A stretch of 64,000 bases of DNA from Vibrio sp. CB1-14 (GCF_040412085.2 NZ_CP115920.1:3100001-3164000), one strand, 5' to 3'; positions 48,930-58,704 are shown, numbered from the stretch's first letter. The notes: a model not told the origin generated them from the letters alone. Numbers and translations are program-made.

Positions 48930-49922
48930 ATGAGCAACTTTGGTGAACTACTGATAGAAGGCAACAATGTTGTTAAGGACTTCCCTATCAACAGTAATGC
49001 CCTATCTCAACCTATGATGCGAGCCATTAACGATGTCTCGTTCAAAATGTACAAGAGCCGCGGCCTTGCCGTGGTTGGTGAGTCGGGCTCGGGTAAATCA
49101 ACGACCGCTAAGATGATCGCTAAGATGTATGCCCCAAGCGGCGGCGAAATCAAATATCGCGGCCGTGACATTCAAGAGATCAAATCAAACCGCGATCTGA
49201 TGCAATACCGCGAAGGCGTACAAATGGTATGGCAAGACCCGTTTGGCTCGCTAAACCCAACCCATACCATTTTCCACCACATCGCGCGTCCGCTGCTGAT
49301 CCACAACAAAGTCAGCAAAGGCAACAAAAAAGAACTCGAAGAGCGTGTATACAGTCTTTTAGAACAAGTGGGCTTGATCCCGCCAAAAGAGACCGCAGCG
49401 AAATACCCGCACCAACTCTCTGGCGGTCAGAGACAGCGCGTTAACCTAGCCCGCAACATCGCTGTAGGTGCGGAAGTCGTGCTAGCAGATGAGCCAACAT
49501 CGATGCTCGACGTATCGATTCGTGCCGGTGTTCTCAATCTGATGGAAGAGATGAAGTTTGAGAAGCAAATGTCGCTGCTCTACATCACCCACGACATTGC
49601 AACCGCACGCTACATAGCAGAAGACATTTCAGTGATGTACGTCGGCCATATGGTGGAATGGGGCGATACCGATGAGGTCATTGCTAACCCACAACACCCG
49701 TATACCCAGCTTTTGGTTTCAGCTGTACCTGATCCAGCGAAGTCTATTCATGAAAAACTGGCTGGTAACAAAGGTGAGATCCCGCTTTGGACGCCAGAAT
49801 CTGTCGGCTGCCCATTCTCAGGTCGCTGTACACACGCTACCAGCAAATGTCGTGAAGCACTGCCTGGTGTCACTAAACTGTCTGACAACCACTTTGTCCG
49901 TTGTTATTTATACGAAAACTAA
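48930..49922 (+). CDS. Chitin-oligosaccharide ABC transporter, ATPase 2
   Basis: 330 aa OppF-type ATPase: Walker A GESGSGKSTT, signature LSGGQRQRV, Walker B VLADEPTSMLD, and the C-terminal Cys cluster (GCPFSGRCTHATSKC, then CYLYEN). It pairs with ATPase 1. It begins 51 bp after that gene, and a hairpin (GGCTCCC/GGGAGCC, 49930-49948) follows its stop. Confidence 0.92.
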   Translation: MSNFGELLIEGNNVVKDFPINSNALSQPMMRAINDVSFKMYKSRGLAVVGESGSGKSTTAKMIAKMYAPSGGEIKYRGRDIQEIKSNRDLMQYREGVQMVWQDPFGSLNPTHTIFHHIARPLLIHNKVSKGNKKELEERVYSLLEQVGLIPPKETAAKYPHQLSGGQRQRVNLARNIAVGAEVVLADEPTSMLDVSIRAGVLNLMEEMKFEKQMSLLYITHDIATARYIAEDISVMYVGHMVEWGDTDEVIANPQHPYTQLLVSAVPDPAKSIHEKLAGNKGEIPLWTPESVGCPFSGRCTHATSKCREALPGVTKLSDNHFVRCYLYEN

Positions 49923-49929
49923 ACTTTTT

Positions 49930-49948
49930 GGCTCCCGTTTTGGGAGCC
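49930..49948 (+). repeat. Intraoperonic hairpin after ATPase 2
   Basis: A perfect 7-bp stem GGCTCCC/GGGAGCC with loop GTTTT, not followed by a T run. It may stabilise the transporter mRNA; it is not a full terminator. Confidence 0.6.
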
Positions 49949-49970
49949 CATCCATACCGAGAGAGAAGTA

Positions 49971-51689
49971 ATGGAAGAAAACATGCAGCTGCTGACCAAC
50001 CACATTGGCTACCATGCGAACAGCGAGAAGCGTGCCATTTTGATGGCATCACTCGCTCAACACGAAGTCGCAAGCGCATTCTTAATCGATGCGCAAAGTG
50101 ATGAGATTGTGCTTGAGCTTAATCCTATCGGTGGTTCCAAAGTGGATAATTGGCACATGGGTGTTTTCTTCACCATCGACTTTAGTCAGTGGACAGAGCA
50201 AGGCCGCTACTATTTACGTTACCAAAACATCAAATCACAGACGTTTGAAGTGGGCGACACCTCGCTCCACAACCGCAGTTTCTCCGACATTATTCACTAC
50301 TTCAAATCGCAGCGCTGTGGCGGTGAATTTGATATCGCAGACAAGAGCGCTCCCATTGTGGGGAGCTCACAACGCGTTGATGTGCACGGCGGCTGGTATG
50401 ACGCGTCTGGTGATGTGAGCAAGTACTTAAGTCACCTGTCCTATGCCAACTACCTAAACCCCCAGCAAATTCCTATGGTGGTTTGGAATATGCTCAAAGC
50501 CCACGACTTGGTAGGCAAAGAAGCAGAACCTAATTTCGTCACCTCACGACTACTTGAAGAAGCGTTGCATGGCGCAGAGTTCCTTAAACGCATGCAGCAC
50601 CCTAGTGGTTTCTTCTACATGACGGTATTTGATAAGTGGAGCAAAGATACCGCGCAGCGAGAAATCTGTGCCTACGAAACACAGCTTGGTCATAAGAGAA
50701 ATGACTATGAGGCAGGCTTTCGTCAAGGCGGCGGCATGAGCATCGCAGCGCTCGCGAAAACCAGTCAGGTCGCGAGCCTGACTCGCGAACAATCACACGA
50801 TTATTTGGAAGCAGCAAAAAAAGGCTACTGGCACCTCAAAGAGCACAACAACCGTTATTTGAACGACCAAACAGCTAACATTATCGACGAATACTGCGCA
50901 CTCATGGCCAGCATCGCCCTATTCCAAGCCAGCGGCGAGCAGCAATACTTGAGCGAAGTTCGCGACTGGGTAGAGGCACTAAATCAACGCGCTCAAAGTG
51001 ACCAGCAGCACAGCTTCTACTGGTCAGCGAACTCAGATGGTAGCCGCCCTTATTTCCACGCCGCCGAGGCGGGGCTACCCGTGATAGCACTGACCGAATA
51101 TCTCGCCATCGAGCCAGATCGCCAGCGTGCATTGCAAGTTCAATCACTGCTGACTCAAGCCTGCCAGTTTGAAGTGTCCATCACTGATGATGTTTACAAC
51201 CCATTTGGTTATCCAAGACAGTATGTAAAAGCGGTAGACGGAGACAAACACAATGCATTTTTCGTCCCGCACAACAACGAATCTGGTTACTGGTGGCAAG
51301 GTGAAAATGCTCGCATCGCTTCCCTTGCCTCCATGGCGCTACTAGCTCAGCCACATCTTGTTAATGATGAGCTTAAAGCTCAGCTCGAACACTACGCCAA
51401 TGACTGTATCAACTGGGTCCTCGGCGCTAACCCATACGACATGTGCATGCTCGATGGGCATGGTCATAACAATCCAGATTACCTACCTGAGATTGGCTTT
51501 TTTAACGCCTTAGGGGGGGTGTGTAATGGCATCACATCTGGATTTGAAGATGAATCCGATATCGCCTTCAAACCCGAAAAACACAAAGACGACATGCTAC
51601 AGAACTGGCGCTGGGGAGAGCAATGGATCCCTCACGCAGGCTGGCTTCTGCTGGCTCTAGCGCTGTGGCAACAACACTATAAAAAATAA
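49971..51689 (+). CDS. GH9 exo-beta-D-glucosaminidase (often mislabelled endoglucanase)
   Basis: 572 aa, no signal peptide, so cytoplasmic. An N-terminal Ig-like CelD_N domain (about 5-95) precedes the GH9 catalytic domain: HGGWYDASGD holds the base pair Asp144 and Asp148, and the C-terminal GYWWQGENARIASL holds the catalytic Glu. Family members in this exact operon in Vibrionaceae were shown to be exo-glucosaminidases that cleave chitosan oligomers from the non-reducing end, not cellulases. It stands before a glucosamine kinase gene, which fits. AGAGAGAAG precedes the ATG; a second ATG lies four codons on. A G7 run sits in its 3' part (51513-51519). Confidence 0.85.
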   Translation: MEENMQLLTNHIGYHANSEKRAILMASLAQHEVASAFLIDAQSDEIVLELNPIGGSKVDNWHMGVFFTIDFSQWTEQGRYYLRYQNIKSQTFEVGDTSLHNRSFSDIIHYFKSQRCGGEFDIADKSAPIVGSSQRVDVHGGWYDASGDVSKYLSHLSYANYLNPQQIPMVVWNMLKAHDLVGKEAEPNFVTSRLLEEALHGAEFLKRMQHPSGFFYMTVFDKWSKDTAQREICAYETQLGHKRNDYEAGFRQGGGMSIAALAKTSQVASLTREQSHDYLEAAKKGYWHLKEHNNRYLNDQTANIIDEYCALMASIALFQASGEQQYLSEVRDWVEALNQRAQSDQQHSFYWSANSDGSRPYFHAAEAGLPVIALTEYLAIEPDRQRALQVQSLLTQACQFEVSITDDVYNPFGYPRQYVKAVDGDKHNAFFVPHNNESGYWWQGENARIASLASMALLAQPHLVNDELKAQLEHYANDCINWVLGANPYDMCMLDGHGHNNPDYLPEIGFFNALGGVCNGITSGFEDESDIAFKPEKHKDDMLQNWRWGEQWIPHAGWLLLALALWQQHYKK

Positions 51690-51700
51690 AGGGAATCATC

Positions 51701-52576
51701 ATGGCTCGGTATAAAGTAGGTATCGACGGTGGGGGAACCTCCTGCCGCGCTCGAATTATCGATGACAATAACCAACTCGTTGGCGAAGCCAAAAGCGGCA
51801 GTGCCAACATCATGCTAGGCGCAGAACTGGCGATGCAATCTATCATCGATTCCATCGAGCAAGCAGCAACGCAAGGCGGCTTAGACGCGTCATCGTTTTC
51901 ACAAATGGACGTTGGCCTTGCGCTTGCCGGTGCCGAACACAAAGCCAGTTACCACGCCTTTATGAATACCGCACACCCGTTTGCCAGTGTGACGCTCAAT
52001 ACTGATGGCTATGGCGCTTGTTTAGGTGCCCACCAAGGCGAAGATGGCGCAATTATGATTGCTGGCACCGGCTCTGTTGGCCTTTGCATTCAAGGTAATA
52101 CGCAGCATGTCGTTGGTGGCCGAGAATTCCCAATTTCCGACCAGGGCGGCGGCGCAGTAATGGGACTAAGACTGATTCAGCAAGTGCTACTCATTCAAGA
52201 TGGCATCAAGCCGCCTTCCCCTCTCGCTGAGATTGTTATGACCCATTTCAACCACGATATTGATGCAATTGTTGAGTGGTCTAAGAGCGCACTACCGCGC
52301 GATTACGGGCAGTTTTCACCGGCAATTTTTGAATACGCCTACCTCAACGACAACTTAGCCAAATCGCTGCTGCAACAGACTGCAGACGATATTGAAATGT
52401 TCCTTTGCGCGCTAAACCAGCGCGGTGCTGACAAGATCTGCCTGATGGGCAGCATCGCTGAACGCATCTTCGATTGGTTATCGCCTGCCGCACAGCGCTG
52501 GATCGTCGCTCCACAAGGAGATGCGATGGATGGTGCCTTGATGATGGCAGGCACTGAGAAACACAACCTGTACTAG
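51701..52576 (+). CDS. gspK: ATP-dependent glucosamine/GlcNAc kinase (BadF/BcrA family)
   Basis: 291 aa with the ASKHA kinase phosphate motifs KVGIDGGGTSCRARI (4-18) and IAGTGSVGL (about 122-130), and a Gly-rich segment DQGGGAVMGLR. It matches the glucosamine-specific kinase of the V. cholerae chitin operon (VC0614). It makes glucosamine-6-P from the glucosamine freed by the preceding GH9 enzyme. The gene starts 11 bp after that gene and 12 bp before the GH20 gene. The symbol gspK here means glucosamine kinase, not the type II pseudopilin. Confidence 0.88.
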   Translation: MARYKVGIDGGGTSCRARIIDDNNQLVGEAKSGSANIMLGAELAMQSIIDSIEQAATQGGLDASSFSQMDVGLALAGAEHKASYHAFMNTAHPFASVTLNTDGYGACLGAHQGEDGAIMIAGTGSVGLCIQGNTQHVVGGREFPISDQGGGAVMGLRLIQQVLLIQDGIKPPSPLAEIVMTHFNHDIDAIVEWSKSALPRDYGQFSPAIFEYAYLNDNLAKSLLQQTADDIEMFLCALNQRGADKICLMGSIAERIFDWLSPAAQRWIVAPQGDAMDGALMMAGTEKHNLY

Positions 52577-52588
52577 TAAGGGGCGGAT

Positions 52589-54562
52589 ATGGATTTTCGT
52601 GTCGATTTAGCCATTGTAGAACGCTTGCCAAAAGGCTGCCGCTTTGGCTTAACCTTGCATAACTTGTCTGAGAAAAGCCATACCAATTGGCAGCTGCATT
52701 TTGTTTTCGAGCGTTTTATTACGCCAGACAGCTTATCTCAAGGCAACCTTACGCAGGTCGGCACCTTCTGTAGCCTCAACATTGAAGGGACGCCTCTATA
52801 CGCTAACAACCATGTATACGTTGAATTTTGTATTGCCACAGCACCTTTAAAATCACTCAATGATGGCATTCGAGAGGCCTACCTCAATACTGATAGCTTA
52901 ACCCAGTATCCGGTGACCACATCCCCTATTGTACTTGGTTCAGGAGAAGACAAATCTAATCCAATTGGCGATGTCTTTGAAGGCAGACACGGTCTGATCC
53001 CAGAGCCACAATCCATCGAACTTGGCGACAGCGTGTATGAGCTAACGCGTTACAGCCAGATCTGCGTCGAAGATCAAGCGATGCAATCGGTCGCCAATTG
53101 GCTTAAGGATGAGATCGATCGTTTGTTCTCGATCACGACCAAGTCCATCGGTCAGCAAGATATTCGTTTTCGACACTCACCAGTGCTAGACAATGAAGCC
53201 TACAAACTGCGTGTTGATCACACCGGAATTGAAATTGAATCCAATGGCAACGCCGGGTTTGTGTATGGCTGCGCAACGCTGATGCAATTGATGGACTTTG
53301 ATAAAGACCGTCACACCTTGTATGTCCCTCACGTTCAAATTCACGATGCTCCGCGTTTTCGCTATCGCGGCGTCATGCTCGACAGTGCACGCAGCTTTCA
53401 GCCAATAAGCGAAATCAAGCGTCTTTTGAACCTCCTTGCTCACTACAAGATCAACACCTTTCATTGGCACCTGACTGACGATGAAGCATGGCGCCTTGAG
53501 ATCCACGCCTTTCCTGAACTGACTGAAGTGGGTGCGTGGCGCGGTGCTGAGCGCGCTTTAGAGCCTCAACTGCACAGTATCCAGCGCGACTATGGTGGTT
53601 ACTATACCCAGCAAGAGGTGGCTGAGATTATTGAGTACGCCGCAGCGCGCAACATCCAAGTCATACCTGAAATTGACGTCCCGGGTCACAGCCGTGCCGC
53701 GATCAAATCGTTGCCACATCTGCTTGTCGACAAAGAAGACAGCTCTAGCTATCGCAGTGCCCAGAACTACTGCGATAACGTACTTTCTCCCGGCTTACCA
53801 GGCACCTATCAGTTTCTTGATACTGTATTTGAAGAAGTGGCGGCTCTGTTTCCTTCACCTTTCATTCATATTGGCGCCGACCAAGTTCCGGTTGGAGTAT
53901 GGAGTGACAGTCCAAGCTGCCATACATTGATGGCAGAGCATGGTTATCACAATCCAAAAGATCTCCAAGGCCATTTACTGCGTCATGTTGAAGATAAACT
54001 GAAATCACTCGGCAAGCGCATGCTGGGTTGGGAAGAAGGCAACCTAGTCAACAAAGTCAGTAAAGACACCATTGTTTACTCTTGGCTAAGCGAAGAAGCG
54101 GCGATTAACTCCGCCAAGCTCGGCTACGACGTCATTCTACAGCCAGGTCAAAGCACCTATCTCGACATGGCGCAAGACAACAACACCACCGAACTCGGCG
54201 TGCATAGCGCGAACGCCATTACCCTAGAGAAAGCCTATCACTATGAGCCGCTGGCTCAGCTGCATCCAGATGATCCCGTAAAGAAACGCATTTTGGGTAT
54301 GCAAGCGGCTGTCTGGACAGAGAGGATCACCTCACCTGACACACTCGACTATATGATGTTCCCACGCCTTACTGCATTAGCAGAAACTGCGTGGAGCACC
54401 AGTAACCACAAAGATTATCGCGCCTTTCTGTCGCGGCTTAAACGCCATCTTAGTTTACTCGACAGGCAGCACGTGAAATACAAGCACCCTTGGCCGACAG
54501 GGCAAGGAATACAAGGCGCGCAATATCAAACGCAGCGCCAACAACAAAACAACCGGTTTTAA
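52589..54562 (+). CDS. GH20 beta-N-acetylhexosaminidase, catalytic acid Glu replaced by Gln
   Basis: 657 aa, no signal peptide. An N-terminal carbohydrate-binding-like domain (to about 140), a GH20b domain and a TIM barrel are present: FHWHLTDDEAW (about 290), PEIDVPGHSRAA, GWEEG, YSWLSEEAA. It aligns well along its length with the V. harveyi/campbellii GlcNAcase, whose catalytic pair is Asp437-Glu438 in HIGADEVP. Here the segment reads HIGADQVP: Asp431 is kept but residue 432 is Gln (codon CAA at 53882-53884). The same change made in the laboratory cripples GH20 enzymes, so activity should be very low. It normally removes GlcNAc from imported chitin oligomers. Confidence 0.88.
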   Translation: MDFRVDLAIVERLPKGCRFGLTLHNLSEKSHTNWQLHFVFERFITPDSLSQGNLTQVGTFCSLNIEGTPLYANNHVYVEFCIATAPLKSLNDGIREAYLNTDSLTQYPVTTSPIVLGSGEDKSNPIGDVFEGRHGLIPEPQSIELGDSVYELTRYSQICVEDQAMQSVANWLKDEIDRLFSITTKSIGQQDIRFRHSPVLDNEAYKLRVDHTGIEIESNGNAGFVYGCATLMQLMDFDKDRHTLYVPHVQIHDAPRFRYRGVMLDSARSFQPISEIKRLLNLLAHYKINTFHWHLTDDEAWRLEIHAFPELTEVGAWRGAERALEPQLHSIQRDYGGYYTQQEVAEIIEYAAARNIQVIPEIDVPGHSRAAIKSLPHLLVDKEDSSSYRSAQNYCDNVLSPGLPGTYQFLDTVFEEVAALFPSPFIHIGADQVPVGVWSDSPSCHTLMAEHGYHNPKDLQGHLLRHVEDKLKSLGKRMLGWEEGNLVNKVSKDTIVYSWLSEEAAINSAKLGYDVILQPGQSTYLDMAQDNNTTELGVHSANAITLEKAYHYEPLAQLHPDDPVKKRILGMQAAVWTERITSPDTLDYMMFPRLTALAETAWSTSNHKDYRAFLSRLKRHLSLLDRQHVKYKHPWPTGQGIQGAQYQTQRQQQNNRF

Positions 54563-54584
54563 TTTCCCCAATAAGGATATCATC

Positions 54585-56990
54585 ATGCAATACGGCTACT
54601 TCGATAACGAGAACCGAGAATATGTTATCACTCGTCCCGATGCCCCTGCTCCTTGGACTAACTACCTAGGGACAGAAAAATTCTGTACCGTCATCTCGCA
54701 CAACGCGGGCGGTTACTCGTTCTACAACTCCCCAGAATACAATCGCGTCACCAAATTCCGTCCTAACGCGACGTTTGATCGTCCTGGGCACTATGTGTAT
54801 CTACGTGATGATGAGACGGGCGACTACTGGTCAATCTCTTGGCAGCCTGTGGCAAAAAGCCTAGATGAAGCCGATTACGAAGTGCGTCACGGCCTGTCTT
54901 ACTCTAAGTTCAAATGCCAATACTCCGACATCGAAGCCACCAAAACCCTATTCGTGCCAAAAGGTGAAGATGCGGAAGTATGGGATGTAGTGATCCGCAA
55001 CACAGGCGACAAACCGCGCACTATCAGCGCGTTCTCATTTGTCGAGTTCTCGTTTAGCCACATTGCCTCAGACAACCAAAACCATCAGATGTCACTCTAT
55101 TCTGCGGGTACCAGCTATCAAGATGGCGTGATTGAGTACGACCTGTTCTACAACACCAATGACTTTGAAGGTTACTACTACCTAGCGTCTACGTTCACTC
55201 CGGACAGCTACGATGGTCAGCGTGATAACTTCCTTGGCTTGTACCGCGATGAATCAAACCCGATTGCCGTCGAAAAAGGTCAATGTTCGAACCATACCCA
55301 AACCTGTTACAACCATTGTGGCTCTTTGCATAAGCAATTTACTATTGCCCCAGGTGAAGAAGTGCGTTTCGCATACGTACTGGGTATTGGTAAAGGCAAC
55401 GGCGAGCGTCTGCGTGCCAAGTACCAAGACTTGTCTGAAGTCGATGCAGCCTTTGATGCGATTAAAGCACACTGGGATGAGCGCTGTGCTAAGTTCCAAG
55501 TGACGTCGCCTAACGAGGGTCTGGACGCCATGCTTAACACATGGACGCTGTACCAAGCGGAAACCTGTGTAGTTTGGTCACGCTTTGCATCTTTCATTGA
55601 GGTCGGCGGTCGTACTGGTTTGGGTTATCGCGATACCGCGCAAGATGCGATGGCTGTCCCTCACTCAGCACCGGAAATGACACGTAAACGCATCGTTGAT
55701 CTACTGCGTGGTCAGGTGAAAGCGGGTTATGGTTTGCACCTATTCGATCCAGATTGGTTCGATCCTGAAAAAGCCGATGTTGAACCATCAAAATCACCAA
55801 CGGTGGTTCCAACCCCAAGTGATGAAGATAAGATCCACGGCATTGCCGATACCTGTTCCGATGACCATTTATGGTTAGTACCAACGATTTGTCGCTACGT
55901 GATGGAAACAGGCGAAACAGACTTCTTTGATGAGGTGATCCCTTACGCTGACGGCGGCAATGCGACCGTTTACGAGCACATGAAAGCGGCACTTAACTTT
56001 ACCGATGAGCACGTGGGTGCCACAGGTATCGCCAAAGGTCTGCGCGCGGACTGGAATGACTGTCTAAACCTAGGCGGTGGTGAGTCATCCATGGTGGCTT
56101 TCCTACATTTCTGGGCACTGCAAGACTTTGTTGACCTCGCACGCAACCGTGGTGAGCTTGATGATGTCGCCTACTACCAACAAATGGCGCAAAAAGTTCA
56201 AGACGCCTGTGAAACGCATCTTTGGGATGAAGACGGTGGCTGGTATATCCGCGGTATCACCAAAAACGGCGACAAGGTCGGTACCAGTAAACAAACCGAA
56301 GGTAAGGTTCACCTTGAGTCCAACACCTGGGCGGTGGTGTCTGGCGCAGTGAGCGATGAGCGCGGCAAGAAAGCCATGGATGCGGTTGATGAGTACCTCT
56401 ACTCAGACTACGGCCTACACCTTAATGCGCCATCATTCGCGACACCAAACGATGATATCGGCTTTGTCACTCGTGTTTATCAGGGCGTAAAAGAAAACGG
56501 CGCGATCTTCTCGCATCCAAACCCATGGGCATGGGTCGCTGAAGCGAAACTGGGGCGCGGCGATCAAGCGATGAAGTACTATGACGCGCTCAACCCGTAT
56601 AACCAAAACGACATGATCGAAACGCGCATTACAGAACCATACTCTTACGTGCAGTTCATCATGGGTCGTGACCACCAAGACCATGGCCGTGCTAACCACC
56701 CTTGGCTAACGGGTACCTCTGGCTGGGCTTACTTCGCCGCGACCAACTATATCCTAGGTGTAAGACTGAGCTTTGATGGCCTCGTGGTTGACCCATGTAT
56801 TCCAACAGAGTGGCCGGGATTTGAAGTGACTCGCCAATGGCGCGGTGCGACGTATCAAATCAAAGTCGACAACCCAAACAACGTCAGCAAAGGCGTGAAA
56901 TCTATCACCCTAAACGGCGAAGCGATTGAGGGTGCTATTCCACCGCAAGCGGAAGGCAGCGTGAACCAAGTTCATGTGGTATTGGGCTAA
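54585..56990 (+). CDS. chbP: N,N'-diacetylchitobiose phosphorylase (GH94)
   Basis: 801 aa, the same length as the crystallised V. proteolyticus enzyme and nearly identical over long stretches (for example YGYFDNENREYVITRPDAPA). The catalytic acid Asp492 falls at the same number, in LRADWNDCLNLGGG. It splits imported (GlcNAc)2 with phosphate into GlcNAc-1-P and GlcNAc in the cytoplasm, saving one ATP. It starts 22 bp after the GH20 gene and precedes the mutase that uses GlcNAc-1-P. Cellobiose phosphorylase is the obvious alternative label, but sequence and operon favour chitobiose. Confidence 0.96.
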   Translation: MQYGYFDNENREYVITRPDAPAPWTNYLGTEKFCTVISHNAGGYSFYNSPEYNRVTKFRPNATFDRPGHYVYLRDDETGDYWSISWQPVAKSLDEADYEVRHGLSYSKFKCQYSDIEATKTLFVPKGEDAEVWDVVIRNTGDKPRTISAFSFVEFSFSHIASDNQNHQMSLYSAGTSYQDGVIEYDLFYNTNDFEGYYYLASTFTPDSYDGQRDNFLGLYRDESNPIAVEKGQCSNHTQTCYNHCGSLHKQFTIAPGEEVRFAYVLGIGKGNGERLRAKYQDLSEVDAAFDAIKAHWDERCAKFQVTSPNEGLDAMLNTWTLYQAETCVVWSRFASFIEVGGRTGLGYRDTAQDAMAVPHSAPEMTRKRIVDLLRGQVKAGYGLHLFDPDWFDPEKADVEPSKSPTVVPTPSDEDKIHGIADTCSDDHLWLVPTICRYVMETGETDFFDEVIPYADGGNATVYEHMKAALNFTDEHVGATGIAKGLRADWNDCLNLGGGESSMVAFLHFWALQDFVDLARNRGELDDVAYYQQMAQKVQDACETHLWDEDGGWYIRGITKNGDKVGTSKQTEGKVHLESNTWAVVSGAVSDERGKKAMDAVDEYLYSDYGLHLNAPSFATPNDDIGFVTRVYQGVKENGAIFSHPNPWAWVAEAKLGRGDQAMKYYDALNPYNQNDMIETRITEPYSYVQFIMGRDHQDHGRANHPWLTGTSGWAYFAATNYILGVRLSFDGLVVDPCIPTEWPGFEVTRQWRGATYQIKVDNPNNVSKGVKSITLNGEAIEGAIPPQAEGSVNQVHVVLG

Positions 56991-57000
56991 TTCGCTCGGC

Positions 57001-57030
57001 AATGATGAGCTCTTGTGTGAGCTCATCATT
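57001..57030 (+). repeat. Perfect 12-bp hairpin after chbP
   Basis: AATGATGAGCTC and its exact reverse complement are separated by TTGTGT. No T run follows, so it is probably an mRNA-stabilising element that protects the chbP end rather than a terminator. Confidence 0.7.
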
Positions 57031-57070
57031 GGTCACACTGCATGAGCAGATAACCTCTTAGGAGAGAGAG

Positions 57071-58483
57071 ATGATCAAATTTGGAACAGGCGGCTGGCGC
57101 GCCTTTATTGGCGAAGAGTTCACTAAGGACAACGTGAAGCTCGTCGCTCAGGCGCTCGCCAACATTATTAAAGCTGAAAATGTTGCCGATCGCGGGTTCG
57201 TGATTGGCTATGACCGCCGTTTTTTATCCGACAAAGCGGGATGTTGGTTTGCAGAAGTATTGGCTGCCAACAGTATCCCAGTGAGCTTTATCGATAAGTT
57301 CGTACCTACCCCGATTGTTATGTACAAGGCGAAAAGCATGGGCTGTGCGTATTCTGCGTGCATCACCGCGTCTCATAACCCGGCAGATTACAACGGCATC
57401 AAGGTGTTTATTGAAGGTGGTCGTGACGCTGATGAGGTGATCACCGAGAAAATCGAAGCACAAATAGCTACCCTGACTCATCAAGAAGTCATTTCTGGCG
57501 ATTTCGAGCTGTGCGTCGAGCGCGGCGCTATCACCGTTATTAACCCAATGAACGAGTTTGTTGATTCGATCATCGACCTTATCGATATCGATGCTATCAA
57601 ACAAGCCAATCTTAAAGTGCTCATCGACCCGATGTTTGGGGTGGCGAAAAACGCACTGCAAACGGTACTTATCAACGGACGCTGTGATGTGGACGTCATC
57701 AACGATGGCAAAAACCCAGACTTTGGTGGCTTAATGCCTTCACCAAGTGCGGCAACCCTATATCGTCTTAAGCATCTAGTGGCGGCAGAGGGCTACGATA
57801 TCGGTATTGGTACCGATGGCGATGCTGACCGTCTTGGCATCATTGATGAGCAAGGTAATTTCATTCACCCTAATGAAGTCTTACTACTGCTCTACTACTA
57901 CCTACTTGAGTACAAAGGCTGGAAAGGCTCGGTGGTTCGCAATATCGCTACCACGCACCTACTGGATAAAGTTGCAGCCGACTACGGTGAAAAGAGCTTT
58001 GAGGTTCCCGTAGGCTTTAAGCACATCAGTAGCCAAATGGAAGCCGACGACTCACTGATTGGCGGAGAGAGCTCAGGTGGTTTAACCATTCGCGGCCACA
58101 TCAAAGGTAAGGACGGCGTATTTGCCTCTAGCCTGTTGGTCGAAATGCTCAGTGTTACTCAGAAGACGCTCTCGGAACTGCTATCAGAGATCTACGGCAA
58201 GTATGGCTACGCCTATACCGCCGAAGGCGATTGCACCTTTAAACCATCACAAAAAGACAGCCTGTACCACAAACTCTACATCGAAAAACTGCTCCCTGAG
58301 TTTGAGTACGATATTGATAAGGTTAGCTACGCTGATGGCGCGAAAGTGTACTTTAATAATGGCGGCTGGGTGATTGCTCGCTTCTCTGGAACCGAGCCAC
58401 TGCTACGCATCTTCTGTGAAATGGAAGACAAGGAACAAGCAGAATATGTTCTTCAACAGATGAAAGACTTTTTGTCTTTGTAG
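57071..58483 (+). CDS. Phosphohexomutase acting on GlcNAc-1-P
   Basis: 470 aa of the alpha-D-phosphohexomutase family: FGTGGWRAFIG at the N-terminus, the phosphoserine loop ITASHNP with Ser101, the Mg loop DGDADR (249-254) and the sugar loop GGESSGG, plus the C-terminal phosphate-binding FSGTEPLLRIF. Its place after chbP, as in V. cholerae VC0611, indicates that it turns GlcNAc-1-P into GlcNAc-6-P for NagA/NagB. Generic annotation would call it phosphoglucomutase. AGGAGAGAG precedes the ATG. Confidence 0.9.
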   Translation: MIKFGTGGWRAFIGEEFTKDNVKLVAQALANIIKAENVADRGFVIGYDRRFLSDKAGCWFAEVLAANSIPVSFIDKFVPTPIVMYKAKSMGCAYSACITASHNPADYNGIKVFIEGGRDADEVITEKIEAQIATLTHQEVISGDFELCVERGAITVINPMNEFVDSIIDLIDIDAIKQANLKVLIDPMFGVAKNALQTVLINGRCDVDVINDGKNPDFGGLMPSPSAATLYRLKHLVAAEGYDIGIGTDGDADRLGIIDEQGNFIHPNEVLLLLYYYLLEYKGWKGSVVRNIATTHLLDKVAADYGEKSFEVPVGFKHISSQMEADDSLIGGESSGGLTIRGHIKGKDGVFASSLLVEMLSVTQKTLSELLSEIYGKYGYAYTAEGDCTFKPSQKDSLYHKLYIEKLLPEFEYDIDKVSYADGAKVYFNNGGWVIARFSGTEPLLRIFCEMEDKEQAEYVLQQMKDFLSL

Positions 58484-58577
58484 TCACTGTTTCCTTTTCT
58501 TTTTGCCCTAAGCGGTCTCGACTCACCTTCTTGACCGCCCATTAGCAAAAAGCTCCCTATAGGTGGAGAACATCTTT

Positions 58578-58606
58578 GCCCGGAACGACTGTCTCCGGGC
58601 TTTTTT
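58578..58606 (+). terminator. Terminator of the chb operon
   Basis: Stem GCCCGGA/TCCGGGC with a 9-base loop followed by T6, about 95 bp after the mutase stop. Confidence 0.85.
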
Positions 58607-58704
58607 GTAGTAATCCACTACTACCAAACATTGTAAAAAATTTGTTAACGTCAGAATTCGGCGATTCACTTCCCAACCACGACAAGCAACAAGGAGAGAA
58701 CACG

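Noticed and set aside
49971..51689. GH9 gene as an endoglucanase linked to the cellulose locus
   Set aside because: It has no signal peptide, lies in the chitin operon before a glucosamine kinase, and matches the Vibrionaceae GH9 exo-glucosaminidases.
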